Positions 9,221-17,519 of a DNA stretch of 64,000 nt are shown piece after piece; the stretch's first letter is position 1; each line of letters begins with the position of its first letter. The notes beneath the pieces were generated by a model, which saw only the letters and a program-made list of their open reading frames with translations, was not told the origin of the DNA and did not search any database. The translations under genes and the position numbers were made by a program. The DNA is from Paraburkholderia sp. BL9I2N2 (lineage in GTDB: Bacteria; Pseudomonadota; Gammaproteobacteria; Burkholderiales; Burkholderiaceae): positions 1,922,001 to 1,986,000 of the forward strand of contig NZ_SMGP01000001.1 of the NCBI RefSeq assembly GCF_004339745.1, given 5' to 3'.

Positions 9221-10114
9221 TTAGGCCTCTTCTTCGTCGAGGATCCTGAACGCCTCGACGAGACTCGTCTGCATGCGTCCGAACGATACGGCAAGCGAGG
9301 CGATCTCGTCCGATCCGCTCGTCGGCAAGGGCGTCGCGCCGAGTTTGCCGAGGCTCATTTCATCGGCGGCGCGCGAGAGCGACTGGATCGGCCGCGTGAT
9401 CAACAGATGCATCATCACGTTCATCACGATCAGGACGACTGCGAACACGCCGCCGAGCGAGAGCATGAACGCGCGCCAGATCGCGCGGCCGCGTTCGATC
9501 GGCTGCGCCATTGGCACCGACACGAATTCCGCGCCGATCACTTCGTTCATCGGCCAGTTGAAGCCGTTCGCGGAACCGTACTTGTCCAGCATGGTGGCGG
9601 GCGCCGCGCTTGGGGTGCTGTGGCATTGCATGCAGGCGGAATCGGTGATGCGGCTCGGGCGCGCGAGAAAGAGGGTGCGGCCGCCGGGCGAATCGCGCTG
9701 GCCGGTAAGCTCCTTGAGTTCGGGCCGGTCATGCAGATGGCTGATCACATCGGCTTCCCAATCGGTGGGCCGGTCGCGCGGATTGGTCGGATTGACCATC
9801 GTCGACCTGTACGAAAAGTTCGGGAAATCCTTCTGCAGCAGATTGAGCATTTCGATCGCCGAGAAGGCGGGGATGGATTCCGGCACGAAGCGATATTTGA
9901 TCTGCGTGGCGAGGAGCGGCGTGATGTGCGCGGCCGTATAGCTCTGCATCGACCCCGCCGCGCTGATGAGTACGTTGGCGTCGTGGACGGTTTCTTCGAG
10001 CGCCTGCTTTTGCAGAAGGCGATCCGCCACGATGCCGGCGGCGACGAGCCCGATCGAAAAGATGAGCAGGAACACGAGGTTGAATTTGACGCTGAGCGAA
10101 AGCTTGAGTTTCAT
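9221..10114 (-). CDS. Membrane sensor with periplasmic c-type heme domain and HAMP
   Basis: 297 residues. Membrane span 1 at about 11-31, a periplasmic region about 32-214, membrane span 2 at about 216-238, then a HAMP-like region to the end. The periplasmic part resembles the Tll0287-like (DUF3365) domain and carries one c-heme attachment motif, CMQCH at 161-165, preceded by RPSRITDSA. There is no kinase, cyclase or methyl-accepting domain after the HAMP; the protein stops with an acidic tail. The kinase gene starts 3 nt downstream and may supply the output in trans (inference). The start ATG encodes a Lys-containing leader immediately before the hydrophobic segment. Redox, gas or ligand sensing via heme is plausible from the family but unproven. 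Confidence 0.85.
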   Translation of the reverse strand: MKLKLSLSVKFNLVFLLIFSIGLVAAGIVADRLLQKQALEETVHDANVLISAAGSMQSYTAAHITPLLATQIKYRFVPESIPAFSAIEMLNLLQKDFPNFSYRSTMVNPTNPRDRPTDWEADVISHLHDRPELKELTGQRDSPGGRTLFLARPSRITDSACMQCHSTPSAAPATMLDKYGSANGFNWPMNEVIGAEFVSVPMAQPIERGRAIWRAFMLSLGGVFAVVLIVMNVMMHLLITRPIQSLSRAADEMSLGKLGATPLPTSGSDEIASLAVSFGRMQTSLVEAFRILDEEEA

Positions 10115-10145
10115 GGCGTGCTGTAAGCGGTTTTGGCGCGACGTT

Positions 10146-10997
10146 TCATGGATAGCGGACTTTGCTGCGAGCGGCGTGCGCGGGCGGGTAGAGGAACCCG
10201 CGCCAGTCGGGCAGCGCGTTCAGATGACTCTCGATCGATGCGCGGAACGCGCTGTCGGCGAGCCGCGTATGAAAGCGCGCGGCGAAGCGTTTGCGCGCGG
10301 GCAGCGTGCTCGTGAGCCACGGCGCGAGGTCGTCGTAGGTCGCCGGGCGCAACGGCTTGGGGGCGGCGTCGCTGGCAGGCGTGGCGTTGATGGCGAGCGG
10401 CTGCAACGCGTCGCGAAACGCGACCGGCATGGCTGCAAGGAACGCGCTCGATGGACGCGGCAAAACGTGGGCGGGCGCGTTCCCGGAAATCTCGGCGAAG
10501 CTCCCGGCGTCGATCGTCAGTGGCGGTTTGAGGGCGAGCGTTTGCACGCCGCTTTCGCTGAACACGGCGATCTCGCCTGCGTCGCCGGGCGTGGCGACGA
10601 TGGCCGCCGCGCTCGCATTCGTGCTCAGGCGAATGGCACCGCGCTCCGTCTCCACGATCCGCTGCGAACACGGCGCAGCCTTGCAGGCAGGGGCGATCTT
10701 CATCCAGCCGCCCAGCATGTCGATGCGTTCATCTGATTGCAGCATCAGGCGCGACTGCGCACCGAGTGCGACGAGTGTGCCGTTGTCGTCCTGAATCTGC
10801 ACGACGCCTTGTCGCGGCGACAGAATCAGATCGTCGGCACGCAAGGACTCGCCCACGCCGAACGCGAACACGTTGGCCGCGCGCACCACGGTGACGGGAG
10901 AATCCGCGCTGACAAGCGTCCAGGCCGCGCGTGCCGGCGAGGACAGCGCGGCCAGCAAGACGATACCCAGGGTCCATGCCCGCAGTCGATAAACCAT
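10146..10997 (-). CDS. FecR-like exported protein
   Basis: 283 residues from the ATG at 10997 (an in-frame TTG at 11012 is the alternative). A signal peptide is evident: basic start, hydrophobic core LGIVLLAALSS, and a likely ARA-A cleavage. The mature N-terminal half has the beta-rich FecR pattern: a VGESLRADDLILSPRQGVVQIQDDNGTL-like region (threshold-setting 'scratch' domain), then a VETERGAIRLSTNASAAAIVATPGD segment. Unlike classical FecR there is no cytoplasmic anti-sigma helix, so it is more like the periplasmic FecR-domain proteins found with envelope signalling genes. It is 31 nt upstream of the heme-HAMP gene and downstream of the anti-sigma pair, on the same strand; a role as periplasmic partner of these is inferred from position. 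Confidence 0.7.
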   Translation of the reverse strand: MVYRLRAWTLGIVLLAALSSPARAAWTLVSADSPVTVVRAANVFAFGVGESLRADDLILSPRQGVVQIQDDNGTLVALGAQSRLMLQSDERIDMLGGWMKIAPACKAAPCSQRIVETERGAIRLSTNASAAAIVATPGDAGEIAVFSESGVQTLALKPPLTIDAGSFAEISGNAPAHVLPRPSSAFLAAMPVAFRDALQPLAINATPASDAAPKPLRPATYDDLAPWLTSTLPARKRFAARFHTRLADSAFRASIESHLNALPDWRGFLYPPAHAARSKVRYP

Positions 10998-11070
10998 GTG
11001 CTTTGCTCGCAAGTTGACGATGCCGGACAGACAACGCCGGTCTCTTCAACACAACAGCGAAGCGGCGAAA

Positions 11071-12072
11071 TTATTCCGTGGCGGGAAGAAGCGGCGTGTC
11101 GAGGGCGGCAATCGGAATGGGCGCGGGCAGCGAACCGAACAGCGGCGCGGCGCGGTGGCTGGAAATGCTATTGCTCAGCGCATTCATATCGATGCCTTCG
11201 CGCTGGCCGATCAATGCGTAACCGAGTTCGGACTGACGCCAGGTGACGACCGTCATCGACGCAACCTGCTGCGTTGCCGTGCGCGCGTCGGGCTTGGCCT
11301 CCTTCATCACGCACAACGCGACAGGCGCACCCCGTTCGGGCAGATAGACGATCTGAACCAGCGGCTTGTTGTTGAAGCGCAGGCGCTGCACGCGCTTGAA
11401 GGTGAGGCCGTAGGCGCTCAGATCCGGAATGCGAACGGCGAGGCCATCGTCGTCGTGAATCTGCGCGGTGGTTTTTTCCACCAGCGCGGGATCGGCTTCG
11501 ATGTTGGCGAGCGTGTCGCGAGAATAGAGCTGCTGATAGCTGGCGGCGGCCGCGACCCAGGGCGACACCCCCGTTCCCACCGACGCCAACGATGCGCCTG
11601 CCGTCGACGCGGGCCCCACGCCGCTGCCGAGGCGCAGCACGAAGCCGCAGGCGAACGCCCCCGCGACGAATGCGACGGCAAGCCACGCGGGCGCGATACG
11701 CAAGCGCGAGCGGATCGGCGCTGACGCCGCAGCGCCGTCAGGATGCGGCATGACGGCGTCGTTGGCACTCGCATCGCGCCCGACCGGCGCGGCCGCGCCG
11801 GTCGGGCTCGGCGGCTCGCTCCACGCGAAATCCTGCGCAGGCTTTTTCGCCGCGCGCGCCATGTCGCCGATCCGCACGCTGAGGCTTTCGGGCACCGGCG
11901 GCAGAGTCTGCTGCGCGAACGCTTGCGCGTACGGCAGGCGCGACCTCATGAGCCACGCGACGCGTCGCGTGGCCTCGGGAGAGCCACTCAGCGCGCGCTC
12001 CACGGCTACGCACTCGCGGGCAGGCAGTGTGCCGTCCACGTAGCCCATCAATTCGATGTCGTCCAGATTCAT
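11071..12072 (-). CDS. Membrane anti-sigma factor B (paralogue of 12361-13248)
   Basis: 333 residues from the ATG at 12072; upstream in-frame codons exist but the start MNLDDIELMGYVDGTL matches the paralogue. N-terminal cytoplasmic anti-sigma helices (about 1-75) carry the YVDG..PARE..AVERAL pattern without any zinc-binding HxxxCxxC motif. A Pro/Ala linker leads to a single membrane span (about 160-180, WLAVAFVAGAFACGFVL) and a periplasmic domain of about 150 residues. The periplasmic part shares the blocks SPWVAAAASYQQLYSRDTLA, RVQRLRFNNKPLVQIVYLP and PVALCVMKEAKP with the paralogue. It is separated from that gene by 288 bases containing a strong hairpin, and from the FecR-like gene by 73 bases. 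Probably it inhibits the ECF factor at 13245 or tunes its twin. Confidence 0.78.
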   Translation of the reverse strand: MNLDDIELMGYVDGTLPARECVAVERALSGSPEATRRVAWLMRSRLPYAQAFAQQTLPPVPESLSVRIGDMARAAKKPAQDFAWSEPPSPTGAAAPVGRDASANDAVMPHPDGAAASAPIRSRLRIAPAWLAVAFVAGAFACGFVLRLGSGVGPASTAGASLASVGTGVSPWVAAAASYQQLYSRDTLANIEADPALVEKTTAQIHDDDGLAVRIPDLSAYGLTFKRVQRLRFNNKPLVQIVYLPERGAPVALCVMKEAKPDARTATQQVASMTVVTWRQSELGYALIGQREGIDMNALSNSISSHRAAPLFGSLPAPIPIAALDTPLLPATE

Positions 12073-12272
12073 AAGGCCTGTCTTCGCTCCTGGCGGGAAT
12101 GGGACACCCCTCCCAAACCTGCATGACGCCATAAGGGCTAATGACATAACACCCGTGGCTCGACATTATTCCGTCGGGCCTTGAAGATTTTTTCGGGCCG
12201 ACGCGAGCGCCTTCGCCGTTCAGCGGCGGGGTGCGCGGCTGTGTATTGGCGGCGCTTGAGGATGCCGTCTAA

Positions 12273-12314
12273 CGCGTGGCGATGCGCGGTAAAGGCTTAC
12301 CGCGCATCGCCACG
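12273..12314. repeat. Perfect 19-bp inverted repeat (hairpin) between anti-sigma paralogues
   Basis: Left arm GCGTGGCGATGCGCGGTAA (12273-12291), 4-base loop AGGC, right arm 12296-12314 exactly complementary. In RNA this would be an extremely stable stem. No T tract follows on either strand, so it is not a classic intrinsic terminator. Lying between two co-directional paralogues, it could stop transcription, act as a processing or stability element setting the ratio of anti-sigma A to B, or be a small repeated palindromic element. Confidence 0.85.
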
Positions 12315-12360
12315 CCACGGCCCGATGCGTCACTGTCGCGTGACGCGCTCGGGCATGCCG

Positions 12361-13248
12361 TTATCCGGACACGGGACGCGCGATCGGCGAGGCATCGCTG
12401 AAAAGCGGCGCCATGTCGAGATTGGAGATGCGCTTGCCGAGCGCGGCGAGATCGACGTTGCCCGACTGCCCGATGAGTGCATAGCTCAACTCCGCTTGCC
12501 GCCACGTTGCGACGTCCATGGCATCGACCGTCTTCGTCGCGACCGGCTGGTCCGGCTTCGAGTCTTTCATCACGCACAGCGCAATCGGCGGGCCATTTTG
12601 CGGCAGATAGACGATCTGCACGAGCGGCTTGTTGTTAAAGCGCAGCCGTTGCACCGACTTGAACGTCAGCCCGGCGCTCGTCAGGTCCGGCACGCGCAGG
12701 GCGAGCTTGTCGTCGCTGCGGATGTCCCTGACGATCTTCGCCGCGGCCGCCGGATCTTCCTCCGTGTACGCGAGGGTGTCGCGCGTGTACAGCTTCTGAT
12801 ACCCGACCGCCGCCGCCACCCACGGCGATACGTCGGCGTTGGCGGCCATCTGCATGCCGCCGCCCGCAAGCGGGCCGACCCGCACGAACAGGCCGCAGGC
12901 GAAAGCGCCGGCGACGCAGGCCGCCGCAAGCCAGACCGGCATGCCGCGCAGGCGCGAGCGCACGGGTTCGGAGGGTGCTTTTTCGCTGGCGGGCAGGACC
13001 GGGTCGTTCGATTCCCGGGCGCGCTGCGCGCGGACCATCTCGTCGATCTTGAGCTTCAATGAATCGGGCACTGGCGGGAGGCTCTGTTGCGCGAAGGCGT
13101 CCGCGAAATCGAGCCGCGAAGCGCGCAACAGTGCGACCTTTTGCCTTGCTTCGGCGGACTCGCGCAGTCGCGCTTCGACCGCGCTGCGATCCTCGGGCGA
13201 CAGGCCGCCATCCACGTAAGCGAGCAGTTGAGCGTCGTCAGCCATCAT
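12361..13248 (-). CDS. Membrane anti-sigma factor A
   Basis: 295 residues. The ATG at 13248 overlaps the sigma factor TGA as ATGA, which is the arrangement expected of an ECF sigma and its cognate anti-sigma. N-terminal cytoplasmic region (about 1-70) begins MMADDAQLLAYVDGGLSPED; no zinc-binding motif. One membrane span (about 97-118, VWLAAACVAGAFACGLFV). The periplasmic domain begins after SPWVAAAVGYQKLYTRDTLA and includes SVQRLRFNNKPLVQIVYLP and PIALCVMKDSKP, shared with the paralogue at 11071-12072, so the pair arose by duplication. The periplasmic domain is presumably the stress-sensing part. The single periplasmic cysteine in ALCVMK is conserved in both copies, which would suit a redox-reactive role (inference). 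Confidence 0.82.
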   Translation of the reverse strand: MMADDAQLLAYVDGGLSPEDRSAVEARLRESAEARQKVALLRASRLDFADAFAQQSLPPVPDSLKLKIDEMVRAQRARESNDPVLPASEKAPSEPVRSRLRGMPVWLAAACVAGAFACGLFVRVGPLAGGGMQMAANADVSPWVAAAVGYQKLYTRDTLAYTEEDPAAAAKIVRDIRSDDKLALRVPDLTSAGLTFKSVQRLRFNNKPLVQIVYLPQNGPPIALCVMKDSKPDQPVATKTVDAMDVATWRQAELSYALIGQSGNVDLAALGKRISNLDMAPLFSDASPIARPVSG

Positions 13249-13790
13249 GCGATTGAATCCTTTTGTGTCTTCGCGGGCCGGGCTTTCGGCGTCTCGCCGC
13301 CAAGCAGCGCGCCGACCGCCTGGCGGGCGCGCGACAGGCGGCTCATGACCGTGCCGATGGGCACCTCGAGCACGTCGGCGGCCTGCTGATAGCTCAGGCC
13401 TTCCACGGCGACGAGCAGCATCACGACGCGCTGCGCCTCCGGCAAGCGTTCGACTGCGTCGATGATCTGCCCGTGCATCAATTGCGTTTCGGGACCCCGG
13501 TCGACGGGGTCGGGAAGATTTTCGAGGAAGTCGTCATCCCAGTCGAAACTGGACCGTCTTCGCACGCTGCGGGCGCGCAGCTCGTTGATCCAGGTCGAAT
13601 GGACAATCGAGAACATCCAGCTCAAAGGAGCCGTGTCGGGCTGAAGCTGATGGGCGCGTTCGAGCCCGCGCAGGCAGGCGCGTTGCACGAGATCCTCGGC
13701 GTCATGCTGGTCCCCCGACAGGCGAAGCGCGAACGCCCACAGGCGCGGCAGCATTTCGGGAAGCATGCCAGGTAAATCTACACCGTTCAT
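13245..13790 (-). CDS. ECF-family RNA polymerase sigma factor
   Basis: 181 residues from the ATG at 13790; an ATG at 13808 (six codons upstream) and a longer frame are possible. Region 2 is clear (DAEDLVQRACLRGLERA, then PLSWMFSIVHSTWINELR), followed by an acidic linker and region 4 (RLPEAQRVVMLLVAVEGLSYQQ, AADVLEVPIGTVMSRLSRAR). No region 1.1 or 3, so it is an ECF sigma. The stop overlaps the anti-sigma A start. Upstream, 195 bases separate it from the peroxidase gene. ECF/anti-sigma pairs with non-zinc transmembrane anti-sigmas respond to envelope or oxidative signals; the neighbouring peroxidase and heme sensor make oxidative stress the favoured input (inference). Confidence 0.92.
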   Translation of the reverse strand: MNGVDLPGMLPEMLPRLWAFALRLSGDQHDAEDLVQRACLRGLERAHQLQPDTAPLSWMFSIVHSTWINELRARSVRRRSSFDWDDDFLENLPDPVDRGPETQLMHGQIIDAVERLPEAQRVVMLLVAVEGLSYQQAADVLEVPIGTVMSRLSRARQAVGALLGGETPKARPAKTQKDSIA

Positions 13791-13985
13791 TGAACGAAAA
13801 TCTCCCATGTTCCCCGAGACGGGTTCGACAGCATTGCGAACCCGTCGACCTCGCACTAAAAATTGCACTGTCGTTCGCCACCGTTTTTTTTCGCTACGAA
13901 GTTCGAACGGTGTAGTTTAACTTGAGACCGCACAACGTGTGAAAGCCGTCTTTATTCCATCGAGGAGATCTCGATGCCGCCCTTT

Positions 13986-15059
13986 CTAGCGGCGGTGCGT
14001 GCCAATTCCCGCCTCTTCGCGCGTGCGCCGGTTGAACGAAACCGCGTAGACCGCCGAGCGCGCGGCGAGTAGCGGATCGTCCGAGGGCGCGATGCCATAG
14101 GGCAGGATCAACGGATCGAAATTGATGTCCCGGCAGGCGCCGTCGATCTGGCTTTCGGCGCGCTCGATCACGATCGTGCCGGCGTCCACCCGATGCAATT
14201 CGCGCTCGGGCGGCCATGCGCGCGTCGCGTCGTCGACCGGATCCCCCGGGCCTGCCGGCGTGAGCATGAGGTGCCAGGAGACGGGGCCGGCCTGCAAGCG
14301 CAGATAGAGATCGTGTGCCAGAAAGTCGGGATCGCGCGCCGGGTTCGTGCGTTCGTTCGACGGCGCATAGGGCGTGTCGGGAACCACACTCCAGCGGACG
14401 AAACGTGTGTTGCCATCGGCATCGACGAATCGGAACGCGTCGATGCTGAAGTAGCTCGCGTTATAGAAAGCCGTGGAAGGCGGATGGGTGTCGACCCACT
14501 GGTGAAAGGCCATTGTTTCGGGGTGCTGCGCAAGAAACGCGTTCAGTTTCGCGGGATCCGGCCGGCCGGTCCGCGCATCCGGGCGCAGCGCCACCAGTTG
14601 TTCGTACAACGCCTGTGGCGTGGCGACCTGGAAGATCGGCACGGAGTTCATTGCGGTGCGCCATTGCTCTGCGTTGCGCATCGAGAACAGCAATGCAAAG
14701 CTGCGCACGGATGCGTCGGCGTCGTCCTGGGCGGGATTGCCGCCCGGTGCGGAGAGGCGGCCGATCACAGGGGTGCGGCCGCGCTCGAACACGCTCGCGC
14801 GCGAAAGCGCGGCGCCGTTTCCGTTGCTGTCGAAATAGCCGCGCACGCACACGCCCTTGGCATGATTGCGGCGAAAGCCGGGATGCCTGCCCATGCTGTT
14901 CTCGAAGGCGTCGATCATCCGGGCGGGCGTCAATGCGGGCTCGCTGCCCGGCCAGCGAATCCAGCCGGCGACCCATGCGAACGCTCCCGCGACAGCCGCA
15001 ATGACGATCACGATGAAGGCGTAGCGAAGCAGAAGCGCTGATGGCTGGGGTCGGGACAT
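13986..15059 (-). CDS. srpA: Catalase-family peroxidase (SrpA-like), membrane-anchored
   Basis: 357 residues, in the range of the catalase-related peroxidase family and shorter than true catalases (about 480 or more). An uncleaved N-terminal anchor (about 10-32, LLLRYAFIVIVIAAVAGAF) places the domain in the periplasm. Heme-protein family motifs are visible: HPGFRRNHAKGVCVRGYF near 59, the AFRFVDADGNTRFVRW block about 214-229, and the C-terminal DINFDPLILPYGIAPSDDPL block typical of SrpA-like enzymes, ending in RSAVYAVSFNRR. It would remove H2O2 or organic peroxides with heme. The gene is transcribed toward the ECF sigma gene 195 bases downstream; a shared regulon is likely. The often-linked cytochrome b561 gene is not present here. 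Confidence 0.85.
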   Translation of the reverse strand: MSRPQPSALLLRYAFIVIVIAAVAGAFAWVAGWIRWPGSEPALTPARMIDAFENSMGRHPGFRRNHAKGVCVRGYFDSNGNGAALSRASVFERGRTPVIGRLSAPGGNPAQDDADASVRSFALLFSMRNAEQWRTAMNSVPIFQVATPQALYEQLVALRPDARTGRPDPAKLNAFLAQHPETMAFHQWVDTHPPSTAFYNASYFSIDAFRFVDADGNTRFVRWSVVPDTPYAPSNERTNPARDPDFLAHDLYLRLQAGPVSWHLMLTPAGPGDPVDDATRAWPPERELHRVDAGTIVIERAESQIDGACRDINFDPLILPYGIAPSDDPLLAARSAVYAVSFNRRTREEAGIGTHRR

Positions 15060-15508
15060 GATGCAGCGTGAAAGCGAACGCGCCGATCCAAAAAGCTGAC
15101 GAGTATAGAGCAGGGTACGTTTCGGTGCAGGGCCGCGTAATGAAATCCATTCGCGGCGAAACGCGTGTTTCGCTATCTCGCGGCGGAATAAAAAGGCTTA
15201 TGGGGTGTTATGCGAAGACGCACAGACGGACGTTCTTGCCGTGCAACTGACCGGGCAACGGCAACAGGCGCTGGACTATGAGGGGGGAAAAAACGCCGGC
15301 GCACTCGATTACCACCCGCACCAGAATTTGCTTCAGCCCGATCGCGCGGCCGACGCGCGGACTCTCGCGTCGTTCGTAGTGGAGGGGCTGTTCACCGGAC
15401 ATGGGTGGCACCGGGTTTGGCTTGCGTGGTCAGAGTCGGCGTCCGCGGCGCATGCGGATCCTGAGAGCGTCCTGGGTAGGCGCCGCTCGCGCCGCGTCCG
15501 CCGGCTCG
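15060..15508. other. Intergenic, 449 bases, no gene supported
   Basis: Lies upstream of the peroxidase gene and downstream of the lipoprotein gene (both minus strand). Open frames here (for example + strand from 15205) lack a ribosome site and resemble no family. It should hold the promoter of the peroxidase/ECF array, but I could not identify boxes with confidence. Confidence 0.5.
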
Positions 15509-16609
15509 TTACTGGGCGACGTCGAGCCGACCGTAGACGCCGGTCGTCGGTGTCGGGCCGGCGGCGAAGAACAGGGTATTGAGCGGTTGATTGGCAGCGT
15601 TGTTGCCGAACGAGATGCCCCAGATACCCGGTTGTTTGAAAGTCGATCCGTCAGCTTGTGTCACTGCACCGATGAACGCCCCGGAATTGGGATCGAACGC
15701 GTCGAGCGTGCCGTCGCCGAAATTTCCGACCAGCAGATCATTGCTAAGCGCACCGAAATTCGCCGGCGCCACCGCAAGACCCCAAGGCGAATTCAGCGAT
15801 CCGCCCACGGCAATGCGCTTCGTGAGGTGCCCCGCTGTATCGAACGCGTCGACCGCGCCGTTGCCCGGGCCGTTCACCTGTGTGTGTCCATCGGGACCGA
15901 GCTTCGCAAACGTCACATAGACGGTCGTACCGACTACACGAATGCCGAAAGGGGACAAGCCGGCAGGCAAGTTGGGATCCTTGAATTGCCCGTCGAGTTG
16001 GATCTTGTTGAACGACTTGTCGAACACATCGACTTTGCCGTTATGAAAGTCCGCCGCGTAGAGCAGGTTCTGACCGGCATTCGCGCCGATGGCAAGGCCC
16101 TTGTAAACCGCGCCGCCGGTGCCGTCGTCGTGCGCGTTGACGGCTTGCGTCGGCAGTACTTTCGGTGACCAGCCGGCGATCGTGCCGGCGTCGGTGGCCC
16201 AGAGGAAGACCGCGTTGCTCGTGAGGCCGTTTGCGCTAATGCCGAAGTCGGTGCTGGTATTGAACACGATGCCCGTCGGCCCGGCAGCCTGTCCACTCGC
16301 CGCGGGCGGGATCGTCACGACGAGCGACTGCACCACGCCATTGCCGTCATAAAGCGTCGACTTTTTCGTATTGTTGTCGGACACCCACATGACGCCGGTC
16401 GGGTTGAAGGCGATACCCCAGCCGTTCTTGAGATTGGCGTCCGTGTTCGGTGCGCTTACGCTGCCATCGGAAACCAGCATGGTGGCTTTGAAAGGACCGG
16501 TGGCCGGGGCCGGTGGCGTGGAATTGTCGCTGCCGCCGCCACATGCGGTGAGCGTTGCCGTGCAAGCGGCGAATGACCAGGCAAGCACTGCCTTTTGACG
16601 CAGTTTCAT
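15509..16609 (-). CDS. TIGR03118-family lipoprotein, predicted beta-propeller
   Basis: 366 residues from the ATG at 16609, preceded by AGGA at good spacing. The signal peptide ends in a lipobox-like LTAC followed by GGGSDNSTPP, so it is a probable lipoprotein. The mature protein contains recurring NGWGIAFNPTGVMWVSDNN, GLAIGANAGQNLLYAADFHNG and SPWGLAVAPANFG segments, the NHL-like blade pattern of the TIGR03118 family. Function is unknown. It ends at 15509 and stands alone, divergent from the UspA gene at 16930 across a 320-base promoter region. Confidence 0.8.
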   Translation of the reverse strand: MKLRQKAVLAWSFAACTATLTACGGGSDNSTPPAPATGPFKATMLVSDGSVSAPNTDANLKNGWGIAFNPTGVMWVSDNNTKKSTLYDGNGVVQSLVVTIPPAASGQAAGPTGIVFNTSTDFGISANGLTSNAVFLWATDAGTIAGWSPKVLPTQAVNAHDDGTGGAVYKGLAIGANAGQNLLYAADFHNGKVDVFDKSFNKIQLDGQFKDPNLPAGLSPFGIRVVGTTVYVTFAKLGPDGHTQVNGPGNGAVDAFDTAGHLTKRIAVGGSLNSPWGLAVAPANFGALSNDLLVGNFGDGTLDAFDPNSGAFIGAVTQADGSTFKQPGIWGISFGNNAANQPLNTLFFAAGPTPTTGVYGRLDVAQ

Positions 16610-16929
16610 TTCGCGATTCCTTTTATGTTCGGAGTAGCGCCCGCCGCAATCGTCTTGTATCTGCGATGCACGCGAACGAACGATCCCTGAGTGCGCAAAG
16701 GAATGGGCGTGCAATCAGCGAACAGTGAGTCCGCGGATTGAACTGCCCGATCTCTTTGGCGCTGAATCGTCCTCCTCCGAACGCCTGGTGTTTCGGTTTT
16801 ATTCCGTGACGGCAAAGAGCCGCGAGCGAAAAGAAGCGTTGCGCTTTTCTGGAATACCTCGTCGGCCACGGGTGTTATGGGGATGACGCAACCGCCGCCA
16901 CTCCCTTCGTCGCACGATTCGAGGATCCC
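16610..16929. other. Divergent intergenic region, 320 bases
   Basis: Separates the minus-strand lipoprotein and the plus-strand UspA gene and must carry both promoters. I see no ORF with a ribosome site and no convincing operator. Confidence 0.5.
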
Positions 16930-17373
16930 ATGCCTGACCACTACAACCTGCTCGTCTACTACGATGGATCGCCTGAATCCAGATCGGCATTACTGCGCGC
17001 GACCCGTTTGGGATATGCGTTGACCGCTACTGTTCATGTACTGTCGGTAGTGGATATCGGCTCGGCTGTGGGCAGCAGTCTTGGATACTTATCGGACGTC
17101 GCGTGTTCACAGATGGAAGGCACGGCGAAGCAGACCTTGAAGGAAGCGCTGGATCATTTGAGAGAGAGCGGAACGGTTGCGCGCGGCTATGTCGCAGTGG
17201 GGAACGTGGTCGATAGCATGGCTAATTATGCGGGCCTGCTCAACGCGGATCTGCTCGTGCTGGGTCACCGGAAACCGCGTGGACTGGCGAGATGGTTAGG
17301 CCAGCCATCCAATCACGCGGAGCTGATGAAACGCGCGGCAGGGCGTGCTGTTATTACCGTGCCGCTGGACTAG
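16930..17373 (+). CDS. Universal stress protein, UspA family
   Basis: 147 residues, one Usp domain. The strand-1 segment YNLLVYYDGSPESRSAL and the C-terminal ADLLVLGHRKPRGLARWLGQPSNHAELMKRA, AVITVP follow the Usp fold, but the ATP-binding signature G2xG9xGS/T is degraded (GHRKPRG rather than GSHG), so ATP binding is doubtful. It stands alone between the lipoprotein and the acyl-CoA ligase gene. Usp proteins are induced by stasis and stress; the specific role is unknown. Confidence 0.82.
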   Translation: MPDHYNLLVYYDGSPESRSALLRATRLGYALTATVHVLSVVDIGSAVGSSLGYLSDVACSQMEGTAKQTLKEALDHLRESGTVARGYVAVGNVVDSMANYAGLLNADLLVLGHRKPRGLARWLGQPSNHAELMKRAAGRAVITVPLD

Positions 17374-17519
17374 ATGGCGGCGCCATGGCTCGACTTGTCG
17401 TTGTCATTGACGCGGGAAGAGGAGTTGGTTCAACACAGGCGCCGGAATAATCTGCGAGCGTTGTCTGTTGTGAGGGCAGACCTGTCATCGACAGCCAATC
17501 GACCCTTGGAGCAACCGCC

